A stretch of 40,009 bases of DNA, taken from positions 1-40,009 of the forward strand of contig JAFRXH010000004.1 of the NCBI GenBank assembly GCA_017437785.1, written 5' to 3'. The notes beneath the pieces were generated by a model that saw only the letters and a program-made list of their open reading frames with translations, was not told where the DNA came from and ran no database searches. Both the position numbers and the translations under genes were made by a program. Positions within the stretch are counted from its first letter, which is position 1; each line of letters opens with the position of its first letter. This document shows, piece after piece, positions 31,635 to 39,947 of this stretch. Source of the stretch: Lachnospiraceae bacterium (lineage in GTDB: Bacteria; Bacillota; Clostridia; Lachnospirales; Lachnospiraceae).

Positions 31635-31660
31635 CGGCGCGGCTTTTTCAAACCGCGCCG
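31635..31660 (-). terminator. GC-rich hairpin after the first sugar-binding protein gene
   Basis: 8-bp arms CGGCGCGG (31635-31642) and CCGCGCCG (31653-31660) enclose a 10-nt loop. A second hairpin, GCGGGA/TCCCGC, lies nearer the gene stop. No long T-run follows. Together they probably stabilise the binding-protein mRNA and allow only partial read-through to the ATPase gene. Confidence 0.65.
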
Positions 31661-31725
31661 CATAAAATGTTCCGCCTTTTTCACACCGCGGGATATCTTC
31701 CCGCTACGCGGACTCTTTTCAGATT

Positions 31726-32772
31726 TTAGATTCCGTAGTTATCAACATCTTCCTGAGTGATGGTAGCTGCGTCAAAGCCCTTCTCATCCATGATGATGGT
31801 CTTCTTATCAAGAGTGCCGCCGCTCTCAAGAGTCTTGATGATGTTGTCGATGTAGCTTGCCTGGAAAGGATTGCACTGTCCGTCATAGTTCCAGTTCTGG
31901 TTGAGCAGCTCTTCAAGAGCCCACTTGTTGCAGTCAAAGCCCATTACGATGACATCCTTGCCTACGCCGTGAGAGATACCTGCGCTGTCAAGTGCTGCAA
32001 CTGCGCCCTTAGCCATATCGTCGTTCTCTGCATAGATAACGTTGAAAGGAGTGTTGGAATCGATAACTGACTGAACGATCTGCTGAGCCTTCTCTGCATT
32101 CCACTCTGCGGTCTGCTGCTGAACGATAGTCCAGTTGCTCTCTGCTGCAACCTTTGCATCAAGTGCGCCGCTGCGTCCCTGCTGAGCTGCAGAACCCATA
32201 ACACCCTGGATGTGGATCACGTTGTACTCGGAAAGTCCCTGGCCTGCAAGCCAGTCAACTGCGGTCTGTCCTTCCTTAGCCATATCGGAAACGATGGATG
32301 CTTCGTAAAGTGAAGGATCTGCATCGATGGTACGGTCGAAAAGGGTAACCTTTACGCCTGCTGCCTGAGCATCCTTAAGAACGCCGTCCCAGCCTGCTGT
32401 ATCAGCAGCGGAAAGAAGCAGGTAATCAACTTCGTCGGTGATGAAGCCCTGAGCTGCCTGGATCTGCTCGTCATTCTTTAAGCTGTAAGCAAACTTTGCA
32501 TCGTAGCCGTTTGCTGTGGTGAACATGTTCTGAAGATCCTTATCATTAGCGGTACGGTAACCGGACTCGTTAGGATCGTTGTTGATGATACCTACTTTGA
32601 TAAGCTCTCCTGAAGAAGCTGCGGGAGCTGCACTCTCGGAACCGCCTGTACTGCCGCCGGTGCTTCCGCCTGTGCTGCCACCGGTAGTAGAACCTGCAGA
32701 ACCGGAATTACATGCTGCCATTGAAAATGCCATAACTGCTGCTGTCAACACTGCAACTACTCTTTTTTTCAT
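31726..32772 (-). CDS. sugar ABC transporter substrate-binding lipoprotein (first)
   Basis: 348 residues. The lipoprotein signal has lipobox SMAAC (Cys21), then a flexible linker of GGSTGGSTGG type. The Peripla_BP_4 domain carries VGIINNDPNESGYRTANDKD, LLLSAADTAGWDGVLKDAQA, NVIHIQGVMGSAAQQGRSGA and VIMGFDCNKWALEEL. It should bind a sugar and feed the downstream ATPase and permeases. AAGGAGG precedes the ATG. It follows the histidine kinase gene by 115 bp, in which I see no clear promoter (a weak TATGAT with a poor -35). Its sequence is distinct from the second binding protein (26846-27898), so the two may recognise different sugars or one may serve sensing. Confidence 0.92.
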   Translation of the reverse strand: MKKRVVAVLTAAVMAFSMAACNSGSAGSTTGGSTGGSTGGSTGGSESAAPAASSGELIKVGIINNDPNESGYRTANDKDLQNMFTTANGYDAKFAYSLKNDEQIQAAQGFITDEVDYLLLSAADTAGWDGVLKDAQAAGVKVTLFDRTIDADPSLYEASIVSDMAKEGQTAVDWLAGQGLSEYNVIHIQGVMGSAAQQGRSGALDAKVAAESNWTIVQQQTAEWNAEKAQQIVQSVIDSNTPFNVIYAENDDMAKGAVAALDSAGISHGVGKDVIVMGFDCNKWALEELLNQNWNYDGQCNPFQASYIDNIIKTLESGGTLDKKTIIMDEKGFDAATITQEDVDNYGI

Positions 32773-32887
32773 TCTTTATTTCCTCCTTTTGATCATGAAG
32801 TAGGGGAAACTCCTCCCTTACAGTTGTAATCATAATTTCTGAAAAGGAAAAATTACATAGGAAATTCTATTGAAAAAGTTGAAATTT

Positions 32888-34213
32888 CTACGATTTGGAT
32901 AGATTATCACCCTTTTGTCCGTCTTCAACGGGGCAAAAAGGCAGATTGATATACACAGATGTGCCCTTGTTATGTTCACTTTGTATAGATATGCCATATT
33001 CCCTGCCGAAGTCCAGCTGTATACGTTCGTTAACATTATACAGACCGTATATCTCCGTCTCCTCCGGCGATCTGTTCACAAGACTTTCCCGCACTTTTTC
33101 CAGACGCTTTTCATCCATACCGGCACCGTTATCCTTTATCAGTATGGTAAAACCGTTTTCGGAATCAAAAGCGCTTATATCTATGCTGCCGCCGCCACGC
33201 CTGTTTTTGATACCGTGGTAAATGGCATTTTCCACTAACGGCTGCAGCGTTATCTTGGGTATCAGGCAATCCATATATTTATCATCTATCTTTATGCTGT
33301 ACTTAAGTATATCCTGATAGCGTATCTGCTGGATCTGAAGATACGAGCTGACGTGAACCAGCTCATCCCTTATGCTTATATCATCCTTGCCTTTACTTAA
33401 GGACGCCCTGAAGAAATCCGAAAGAGACCGTGTCATACGGATGACCTGGTCCTCATCCTTTGATTCCGCCGACCATACGATCGCGTCCAATGTATTGTAC
33501 AGAAAGTGAGGATTGATCTGCGCCTGCAGTAATTCAAATTCCGCACGCCTGAGCCTCTCCTGTTCGGCGCGCACCTGCTCCTCTATCGGGCGGGCGATCG
33601 CTTCGGGCGCAAAAGCAGAAATCGCCAGAGCCATACCCACTACTATTATCAGCAGTATCGCCGATATCTGCAGATATATATCATTCAGCCTCTTGTTCTC
33701 TTCCTGCTCGCTCTGCAGCTGGCGGTTTTCCTCGTAGATATAGGCATCCACCGTATCTTCGATAAGGCTGGTTATTATCTGGACATCGTTTTCCCATATG
33801 AGTATGTTGCTGTCATAGCGGTCCTCATATCCTAAGTTCTCCGTTATGCTGTCTACGTACGAAGAAAGATTGTTAAGATACTTGCTGCAGTCGGAAAGGC
33901 GCTTAAGATTGCTTTTATCATCCGTAAGCTCCGTCAGATCCTCTATTACGGAACGCGCTTCATCCAGTAAGTGTGATAATGAAGAATCCTGTGGTTTGAC
34001 ATTACCGGCTATCAGAAGATATGTCTCTAAGTCAAATTCTTTTTTAAACTCCGTATTAAAACTGCCGGCAGCGGCAACACTGCCCAGCATTTTTTCGTAA
34101 CGCAGATTCACACGGTGATTATGTACAAGAAAAAAACCAAGTGTTATCAGATATGGGATTATCAGGATAAGATAAGTAAGACGTATCCTGCCTGAAAGGG
34201 AATGCTTCTTCAT
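32888..34213 (-). CDS. sensor histidine kinase, YesM/LytS type
   Basis: 441 residues. TM1 is at about 10-30, an extracellular helical sensor at about 31-180, and TM2 at about 182-203. A short coiled linker follows, then the His_kinase domain LLQAQINPHFLYNTLDAIVW with His236. The HATPase domain has QPLVENAIYHGIK (N-box) and LIKDNGAGMD (G-box). The usual HAMP domain between TM2 and the His box is very short (about 30 residues) and probably degenerate. It should phosphorylate the response regulator whose gene overlaps it by 4 bp, and control the sugar transport genes downstream. The extracellular signal may be delivered by a binding protein. Confidence 0.93.
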   Translation of the reverse strand: MKKHSLSGRIRLTYLILIIPYLITLGFFLVHNHRVNLRYEKMLGSVAAAGSFNTEFKKEFDLETYLLIAGNVKPQDSSLSHLLDEARSVIEDLTELTDDKSNLKRLSDCSKYLNNLSSYVDSITENLGYEDRYDSNILIWENDVQIITSLIEDTVDAYIYEENRQLQSEQEENKRLNDIYLQISAILLIIVVGMALAISAFAPEAIARPIEEQVRAEQERLRRAEFELLQAQINPHFLYNTLDAIVWSAESKDEDQVIRMTRSLSDFFRASLSKGKDDISIRDELVHVSSYLQIQQIRYQDILKYSIKIDDKYMDCLIPKITLQPLVENAIYHGIKNRRGGGSIDISAFDSENGFTILIKDNGAGMDEKRLEKVRESLVNRSPEETEIYGLYNVNERIQLDFGREYGISIQSEHNKGTSVYINLPFCPVEDGQKGDNLSKS

Positions 34214-34935
34214 AGATCCTTATCCCTGTACTGCGACGGAGTCATACCCGTCTGCTTTTTAAATACCGATGAAAAATAATGAGGATCCGGATATCCAACC
34301 AGTTCGGCTATCTCGCTGCTTCTTTTTTTGCTGGTATCCAAAAGTTTCTTTGCTGTCTTTATCCTGTGATCGGTAAGATATTTCGTAAATGAACGTCCGG
34401 TCTCTTCTTTAAAGACCGCACTCAGATGATTGGGGCTTAAACCTATATGCTCCGCTGCTTTTGAAAGACTTAAGTCTTCCTCGGCATAATGTTCTTCTAT
34501 ATATTCGATAACGCTGCAGATCACTTCGCGGTACTGTGCAGCCGAAGTCTCATCCTCTTTACCTTTATATCTGGACGAAATATCCGAAAGTATCTTTGAC
34601 AGTTCTTCGCGGCTGATGGGCTTGGTAAGATAGCGCACTACGCCTATATCGATAGCTTTGCGGGCATATTCAAATTCTTCGTAGCCTGTGAGAAGTATGA
34701 TATGTATATCGGGAAAAAGTTCCTTGGCTTTACTGCAGAATTCCAGCCCGTCCATAAAAGGCATACGGATATCACTGATGATCAGATCCGGCTTAAGCTC
34801 TGTTACCTTCTCAAGCGCAGTCTCACCATCTGCAGCCTCGCCGCAGAATTCACACCCCACTGCTTCCCAGTCTATATTCTTTTTGATGCCTTCGCGGATG
34901 ACATATTCATCCTCGGCAAGAAAGACCCGCAGCAT
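34210..34935 (-). CDS. AraC-type response regulator, YesN-like
   Basis: 241 residues. The receiver domain starts MLRVFLAEDEYVIREGIKKN; the phospho-acceptor is Asp55 in LIISDIRMPFMDGLE and the conserved lysine is in YLTKPIS. The AraC DNA-binding domain (about 135-241) has LSLSKAAEHIGLSPNHLSAV, FKEETGRSFTKYL, VGYPDPHYFSSVFKKQTGMT and PSQYR. It is shorter than many YesN proteins because the middle region is missing. It is the first gene of the sugar transport unit. The ATG has AAGG upstream and lies about 13 nt from the predicted transcription start. Confidence 0.94.
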   Translation of the reverse strand: MLRVFLAEDEYVIREGIKKNIDWEAVGCEFCGEAADGETALEKVTELKPDLIISDIRMPFMDGLEFCSKAKELFPDIHIILLTGYEEFEYARKAIDIGVVRYLTKPISREELSKILSDISSRYKGKEDETSAAQYREVICSVIEYIEEHYAEEDLSLSKAAEHIGLSPNHLSAVFKEETGRSFTKYLTDHRIKTAKKLLDTSKKRSSEIAELVGYPDPHYFSSVFKKQTGMTPSQYRDKDL

Positions 34936-34954
34936 ATACCTTCACCCCACAGGG

Positions 34955-34983
34955 ATTATAACAAAACCCGGCAGCTTCTTCAA
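34955..34983 (-). promoter_or_regulatory. promoter of the two-component/sugar transport operon, inside a terminator hairpin
   Basis: The minus strand reads TTGAAG (34983-34978), a 17-nt spacer, then TATAAT (34960-34955). The TGT before the -10 makes an extended -10. The -35 falls in the hairpin loop and the spacer is the second arm of the terminator at 34966-34993. Confidence 0.75.
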
Positions 34984-34993
34984 GCCGCCGGGT
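34966..34993 (-). terminator. intrinsic terminator of the Bax-inhibitor gene
   Basis: On the minus strand ACCCGGC and GCTT arms pair with AAGC and GCCGGGT around a 4-nt loop with one mismatch, followed by TTTTGTT. A second strong hairpin at 35023-35049 (CTGTCACAGCC arms, one bulge) lies closer to the stop codon. Confidence 0.8.
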
Positions 34994-35059
34994 CAACCGT
35001 TAACTTAGCGTATCTTTTGCTGCTGTTCACAGCCCCGCGGCTGTGACAGTAACATGTGC

Positions 35060-35854
35060 TTACTTTCTGCGGCCCATGATCCTTAACAGACGCAGGAAGA
35101 TGTTTATGAAATCAAGGTAGAGCTCGAATGCTCCGGAAAGAGCCAGTGTAGCAGCCATATCAGGTGATGCATAAGCTGCACGCTTGCGGATCTTCTGGGT
35201 ATCATATGCGGTGAGTGCTACAAAGATCGCTACGCCGATATATGAGATCACCAGATCGAAACCTTCACTCTTAAGGAAGATCATGTTTACCAGAGATGCG
35301 ATGATGATACCGATCACGCCCATGATACAGATGCTTCCTATGGAAGAAAGATCCTTCTTTGTTACCAGACCGTATACAGCCATTGCCCCGAACATACCGG
35401 CTGTCATCAGGAATACCGCTCCGACGGAACCCAGATCGTATGCCCAGAAGATAATGCCAAGGGTAGCTCCGGTAATGAATGAATATGCTGTAAAAAGTAT
35501 TGCCGTAAGTACTGCGTTGTTTTTCTTTATAGCGATGTTTGAAACGATCACTATAGCCAGTTCCAGTATAAAAAGCAGATAGATAGCCGAAGGATTGGCC
35601 ATCAGTATCTTAGCCATAGCTGAAGGTGCCGCAAATGCCGCTACCGCGGTAACGCCCAAAGCCGCTACCATATACAGGAATGACTTTGCTATCACTTCTT
35701 CATGCATAAGGGTATTGACCTGCTGGAAAACGCCCCCTTCTCCGGCATTGTTATAATATCCCGGATCAGCCTGATACTGCCCCTGTGCATAGTACTGGTT
35801 CTGCTGGTACTGATTTTGCTGATTGAAATTCTGCTGGTTAAAATTCTGTTCCAT
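35060..35854 (-). CDS. Bax inhibitor-1 / YccA family membrane protein
   Basis: 264 residues. A Gln/Asn/Tyr-rich cytoplasmic N-terminus (MEQNFNQQNFNQQNQYQQNQ, about 45 residues) precedes seven predicted membrane segments. Family motifs include AYSFITGATLGIIFWAYDLG (TM3-4), FVALTAYDTQKIRK and GAFELYLDFINIFLRLLRI at the C-terminus. BI-1/YccA proteins are membrane proteins implicated in ion leak or protease modulation; the role in clostridia is unknown. The N-terminal Q/N-rich tail is longer than the family core. AAAGGAGG precedes the ATG. Confidence 0.93.
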   Translation of the reverse strand: MEQNFNQQNFNQQNQYQQNQYYAQGQYQADPGYYNNAGEGGVFQQVNTLMHEEVIAKSFLYMVAALGVTAVAAFAAPSAMAKILMANPSAIYLLFILELAIVIVSNIAIKKNNAVLTAILFTAYSFITGATLGIIFWAYDLGSVGAVFLMTAGMFGAMAVYGLVTKKDLSSIGSICIMGVIGIIIASLVNMIFLKSEGFDLVISYIGVAIFVALTAYDTQKIRKRAAYASPDMAATLALSGAFELYLDFINIFLRLLRIMGRRK

Positions 35855-35875
35855 AATCTTTTACCTCCTTTTCGC

Positions 35876-35918
35876 ATTATAAGATAGCACAAAACCGGCG
35901 GCTTGTACAGCCGCCGGT
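35876..35918 (-). promoter_or_regulatory. terminator hairpin followed by the -10 of the Bax-inhibitor gene
   Basis: Perfect 10-bp arms ACCGGCGGCT (35894-35903) and AGCCGCCGGT (35909-35918) enclose a 5-nt loop; on the minus strand TTTT follows, then TATAAT (35881-35876), about 22 bp before the ATG. The hairpin likely terminates the upstream oxidoreductase message. No good -35 is present at 17 nt. Confidence 0.6.
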
Positions 35919-36027
35919 GTGTGAATTATTTATGTCGCGGTCGCGGCTGATGCAGCCGCCGGTGTATGAAAGGCTTATATCCGGTCGCGGCCGGTGCAGC
36001 CCGTCAGATATCGGCTTCAGTGCAGCC
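35909..36027. repeat. cluster of related GC-rich hairpins
   Basis: AGCCGCCGGTGTGTGAA (35909-35925) recurs as AGCCGCCGGTGTATGAA (35954-35970) with one change. Hairpins of the form CGGCT-N-GCAGCCG follow one another (CGGCTTGTACAGCCG, CGGCTGATGCAGCCG, CGGCCGGTGCAGCC, CGGCTTCAGTGCAGCC). They fill the 190-bp gap between the Bax-inhibitor gene and the oxidoreductase remnant. Confidence 0.7.
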
Positions 36028-36044
36028 TGTTTATCTGCTTACGG

Positions 36045-37105
36045 TTATACGCCTCCGCCGGCAGGACATTTATGCGGCATGGCCGGACCGTACTGACATC
36101 TGGGGCAGTTATAACACTTTGAAAAAGGTTTATCCTCAAGTACGGCTTTACAGAAAGCCGGATCCGCAAGTACTGCCCTGGCCAGATCCACGGTGTCTGT
36201 CAGATCGTTCTCTATCAGATAACGCACGATAGAAGGATCGTTTATACCGTTTACACAGGATACGGGAATGCGTCCCTTAAAATGGTCATAAAACCTTACG
36301 CCAAGGGAACAGAATTTATTATAATGCTCTGTATCTTCCACAGTGGGATCCTCCCACTCTATTCCCGTCGATACCTGAAGATAGTCGCAGCCGGCTTTGA
36401 CATACTCTTCTGCAATATTTTCAGCAGTTGCTACATCGGGTTCTATCCCTGTAGTCCTTACAGATATGATAAAGTCTTTTCCGCAGCTTTCACGGATCTT
36501 CTTTATGATCTCTGCCGCAAAGCGCGCCCTGTTCTCATCACTGCCGCCGTATTCATCTGTCCTTAAGTTGGTTTTCTTAGATACAAACTGGTTTATCAGA
36601 TAACCGTGACAGCCATGAAGCTGAACACCGTCGTAACCTGCTTTCGCGGCACGCACGGCAGCGCTCACAAAGTTTTCTGCATTTCATGTATCTCATCAAT
36701 ACTCATTTCTTTTGAAAGTACTTTGGGATCTCTTGTAGGTACAGCCGAAGGCCCTATGGCTGGACCGCAATCCGGATTGGCTGTGATACCGGTATGATTA
36801 AGCTGTATTATCACAACCGCATCATTATCATGACAGGATGCGCTTATCGCTTTATGCCCTTCGATCTGTTCGTCTTCCCATAAACCAAGATGGTTCTTTG
36901 CAAACCTGCCACCCGGAGTCACTGCGGTAGCTTCAACGCATATCAGTCCGCAGCCGCCTTCCGCACGTTTTCTGTAATGCTCTGTATGTTTGAGAGTCAC
37001 CCTGCCGTCTTCTCCTGCGTAGTCAAATTTGACCGTAGGCGCCATGGTAAGACGGTTTTTGACCTCGGTTTTATTTATGGTTATCGGATCATTAACATGT
37101 GCCAT
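36045..37105 (-). pseudogene. Old Yellow Enzyme-type NADH:flavin oxidoreductase, frameshifted
   Basis: The first part (37105-36665, 146 residues, MAHVNDPITINKTEVKNRLT, VVIIQLNHTG) stops at EMQKTL. The second part (another frame, 36668-36045) continues SAAVRAAKAGYDGVQLHGCH, FVSKKTNLRTDEYGGSDENR. Together they make one OYE TIM-barrel of about 353 residues. One A lost from the run at 36673-36676 (AAAA on the minus strand where AAAAA would restore KNFVSAAV) explains the break. The C-terminus ends in a Cys cluster (CYNCPRCQYG..KC) like the iron-sulfur segment of larger dienoyl-CoA-reductase-type enzymes, but without their NAD/FAD domains. GGAGG precedes the ATG. It could be a true pseudogene or a sequencing error. 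Confidence 0.85.
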
Positions 37106-37147
37106 CCTGATACCTCCGTATTTTTATCTTAATAATATCCGGCCACG

Positions 37148-39880
37148 TCAGAGCGTCACCTTCGGGGCTTCCGTTATATTAAACTTAAACGTCTGGCTGC
37201 CGCCGTATTTAAAGGTGCCAGATACGGCGTTGTGTTTAAGCGTGATCGTTATGCTGCCCGTTTTATTGCCGGATGTTAAATTATAGCCATACGTAAGGTA
37301 AACATCATCTTCTGTCAGCTCCGTGCCATCCGACAGCCTGACAGATACAATAGACGGCATGATACGTGTCCCTGCATACACAACATCTGGGATGCTCTTT
37401 GCACTGAGCGTATATTCCGAACCGCCATAGCTTATTACTGCCGATTCGATCGCAACCTTGCTGTCATATATCGTGTAATATCCGCCAATTCTTACATTTT
37501 CGCCTATTTCGATCCCGGTTATCAACGGATTTCCGTTCTGCTGCAGTATAACCTCTGTAGAATTCTCATCGGGTTTCGTTCCTGCTACCGCCATATACTG
37601 ATCGGAATTTAAACGCGCTAAGCTCAGCCTGTCATTGTTTACATCCTCTGTATTTTTATAATACGTCTGATAAAGAGTTACCTTTGGCCTGTCAAGGCTC
37701 ACACCTTTTTTACCCTTTTCATCCGCATTTAATACCGCATATATCATACCTGCTTCACCGTATATATAGTCAGTCTTTTTGCCGTTTATATATATACGGT
37801 CACTATCTTCTATCAACGGTATTACGGTATTGCTTTCTATCACACAGGGTATAACAGAATATCCCAGCTTAGCTCCGGATGAATTTTTCTTTGCCTTTCC
37901 CTTAAAGGCTCCGCCGCCTCTTATAACAACCTTTGCACCTGCACCTGCTTTTTTATTGTTTGTAAAATGAAATGTCAGATTTTGTGCCACGTAAGTTGCG
38001 CTGTATGTATTTCCCATCGCCATCGAAAAATACACTTTGCAATTATTGTGATCGGGATATACCGTGGTAGTTCCTCTACCATATGTATATTTTAATGTAC
38101 TGCTGTTATATGAGTATGTAGGATATGTGATGGTAATAGAGTATGGAAGCGATCCGCCGGCATTATACTCCCCTTCAGCAAACGACACACCTATTATCCC
38201 TCTTTTGATAGCGCCCTGTATACTCAGACCACCACGCCTCCAATACCTTACTATATTACGCTCGTGATCTACTCCGTCGCCCAATGCATATATGCCGCAG
38301 TAATGCTTTCCGGGTGTCATATTGTATGAATCATAGTAAAATCCCACCGCATAATTGCTTCCGGAATTCGATGTCAAGCCCGCACGTACGCCGGCTAATG
38401 TCAGCATCATCCTTGGATGGCTGTTCGAATCCAGATAATCCAGCGAAGATCTGTCTATTGTAAAATAATTAGGCCTTAATCTTATACCGCTTATCTTTAA
38501 ACTCTTTTTTGATTTTTTAACACCGAAATATCCGCTGCCTTCTATCGCCGATATGGTAAAGTCATACCTGTTGGCTTTCCTGAATGTATCTCCGGTCTGC
38601 AGATGATCGCTCTTTCTTCCTACCCAGATATTGTTATTCTTATCGGTATATCTGTAACTGTACTCGGCGCTGGTGTAATTTATCCTGTAATGTACACCTT
38701 CGATAAGCTTGACCTTGTTCTTTCCCTTTCCTATGGATACGCTCACTCCGAAAGATGATGCATCGTGATACTTCCCGTCAAACCTTATGCTGCGCTTTTT
38801 GATCTTTATCTCTGCTCTTTCCAAATTCCAGTAATCATCCCCGTTTGTAACGCGGAACTGATAGGAATCCGGTATGTAGCTGCCGTCAAAGTCAGCATGC
38901 TCCGGATTTGCATATCCGTTTTCCTTACCGTCATTGAACAGACCGTTTTCCGCGGCAGAGTAAACTCCGCCGCAGTAGTTTCCGGTACCTCTTATCATAT
39001 AGAGGTAATCGCCTGCAAGCGATATCATGTTAGGATCGGAAAAACTCTGCTCCTCCCAGTATCCCTCATCATTCCAGCGGTACAGGGAAGGTATATAATC
39101 CTTTTTTTCCTTAAGCTGGACTTTATATTTCTTTTGTTTGGACTTATAATAGTAATAAGTATTTGTTACTTTTATATCGACTTTCTTAGAAAGCTTTCCC
39201 TTCGTATCGATATAATAACTGTTCGAAAGTCCGCTTATCTTTGTATCTGTATAGTAATAATATTCTGATCCCGAGAGGTTTTGAGGCAGTATCTCAAAAT
39301 AAACATCAGCGGAAAAGCCCTTATATACACCTTTTCCTTTGATACTGATAAGCGGCCGCCGGCTGTTATCCGTATACAGCGGCTGATATACGCCTTCTTC
39401 ATCCAAACGCATCGAAGCATTCGTGTTATTTTTATATGTTACCGTAAAGTCCTTTCCGGCGATAAGCCGCTTATGATCCCTTGTATATATGTACAGATCG
39501 ATGTCTGCGACTTTTTTCTTATCGCTTGATCCCTGTCCCTCGGATAAAACATGTGCTCTTGCGCTGTAATAAACATTCGTCTCTATGCTGACATACATAC
39601 CGTCAGCCAGCAGTTTTGCAATTTCCGCACCCAGATAATAATCTGTTCCGGGATTTAATACCTGATATTGGGATTGTGAAGTATCGCTGAAATCATGATT
39701 GAGCCGGTATTCCCGATCCATACCGTCTATACGCATTGTCCATCCTGTTATCGCGCAATCGCTGTCGGGAAGTATGAGTCCGTCCATTGTATTTACTGTC
39801 TCCAGTGCACCGATGGATGATAGAAATGCAGGTATGGTAACAGGCGCAGATCCCTTTGGTATCTCATAGTTACTATTCAC
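37148..39880 (-). CDS. large repeat-rich surface-type protein without visible signal peptide
   Basis: 910 residues. Beta-rich, Tyr/Gly/Lys-rich modules repeat in loose form: KGVYKGFSADVYFEILPQNL, GSGYFGVKKSKKSLKISGIR and KAGAGAKVVIRGGGAFKGKA, closing with GGSQTFKFNITEAPKVTL. These resemble Ig-like or bacterial adhesin modules of clostridial secreted proteins. No family is recognised with certainty. The only start in frame is GTG at 39880, with no ribosome binding site, and the N-terminus (NSNYEIPKGSAPVTIPAF) is not a signal peptide. No membrane anchor or sorting motif is seen at the C-terminus. It may be a 5'-truncated remnant of a longer secreted protein. The frame is open upstream only to a stop near 39930. 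Confidence 0.7.
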   Translation of the reverse strand: MNSNYEIPKGSAPVTIPAFLSSIGALETVNTMDGLILPDSDCAITGWTMRIDGMDREYRLNHDFSDTSQSQYQVLNPGTDYYLGAEIAKLLADGMYVSIETNVYYSARAHVLSEGQGSSDKKKVADIDLYIYTRDHKRLIAGKDFTVTYKNNTNASMRLDEEGVYQPLYTDNSRRPLISIKGKGVYKGFSADVYFEILPQNLSGSEYYYYTDTKISGLSNSYYIDTKGKLSKKVDIKVTNTYYYYKSKQKKYKVQLKEKKDYIPSLYRWNDEGYWEEQSFSDPNMISLAGDYLYMIRGTGNYCGGVYSAAENGLFNDGKENGYANPEHADFDGSYIPDSYQFRVTNGDDYWNLERAEIKIKKRSIRFDGKYHDASSFGVSVSIGKGKNKVKLIEGVHYRINYTSAEYSYRYTDKNNNIWVGRKSDHLQTGDTFRKANRYDFTISAIEGSGYFGVKKSKKSLKISGIRLRPNYFTIDRSSLDYLDSNSHPRMMLTLAGVRAGLTSNSGSNYAVGFYYDSYNMTPGKHYCGIYALGDGVDHERNIVRYWRRGGLSIQGAIKRGIIGVSFAEGEYNAGGSLPYSITITYPTYSYNSSTLKYTYGRGTTTVYPDHNNCKVYFSMAMGNTYSATYVAQNLTFHFTNNKKAGAGAKVVIRGGGAFKGKAKKNSSGAKLGYSVIPCVIESNTVIPLIEDSDRIYINGKKTDYIYGEAGMIYAVLNADEKGKKGVSLDRPKVTLYQTYYKNTEDVNNDRLSLARLNSDQYMAVAGTKPDENSTEVILQQNGNPLITGIEIGENVRIGGYYTIYDSKVAIESAVISYGGSEYTLSAKSIPDVVYAGTRIMPSIVSVRLSDGTELTEDDVYLTYGYNLTSGNKTGSITITLKHNAVSGTFKYGGSQTFKFNITEAPKVTL

Positions 39881-39901
39881 AGCTGATTTAGGATAAAAAG
39901 G

Positions 39902-39927
39902 AAAGCCACGGCGGATGCCGTGGCTTT
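39902..39927 (-). terminator. intrinsic terminator of the gene entering from the right edge
   Basis: 11-bp perfect arms AAAGCCACGGC (39902-39912) and GCCGTGGCTTT (39917-39927) enclose a 4-nt loop. On the minus strand CCTTTTT follows. It lies between the edge gene's stop and the GTG of the 910-residue protein, so that gene would need its own promoter, which I do not see. Confidence 0.85.
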
Positions 39928-39947
39928 TGCATTCTAATCAGGCGAAG

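Noticed and set aside
36665-37105. Separate small oxidoreductase gene of 146 residues
   Set aside because: It ends in mid-domain and its continuation is found one base out of frame, so it is one broken gene.
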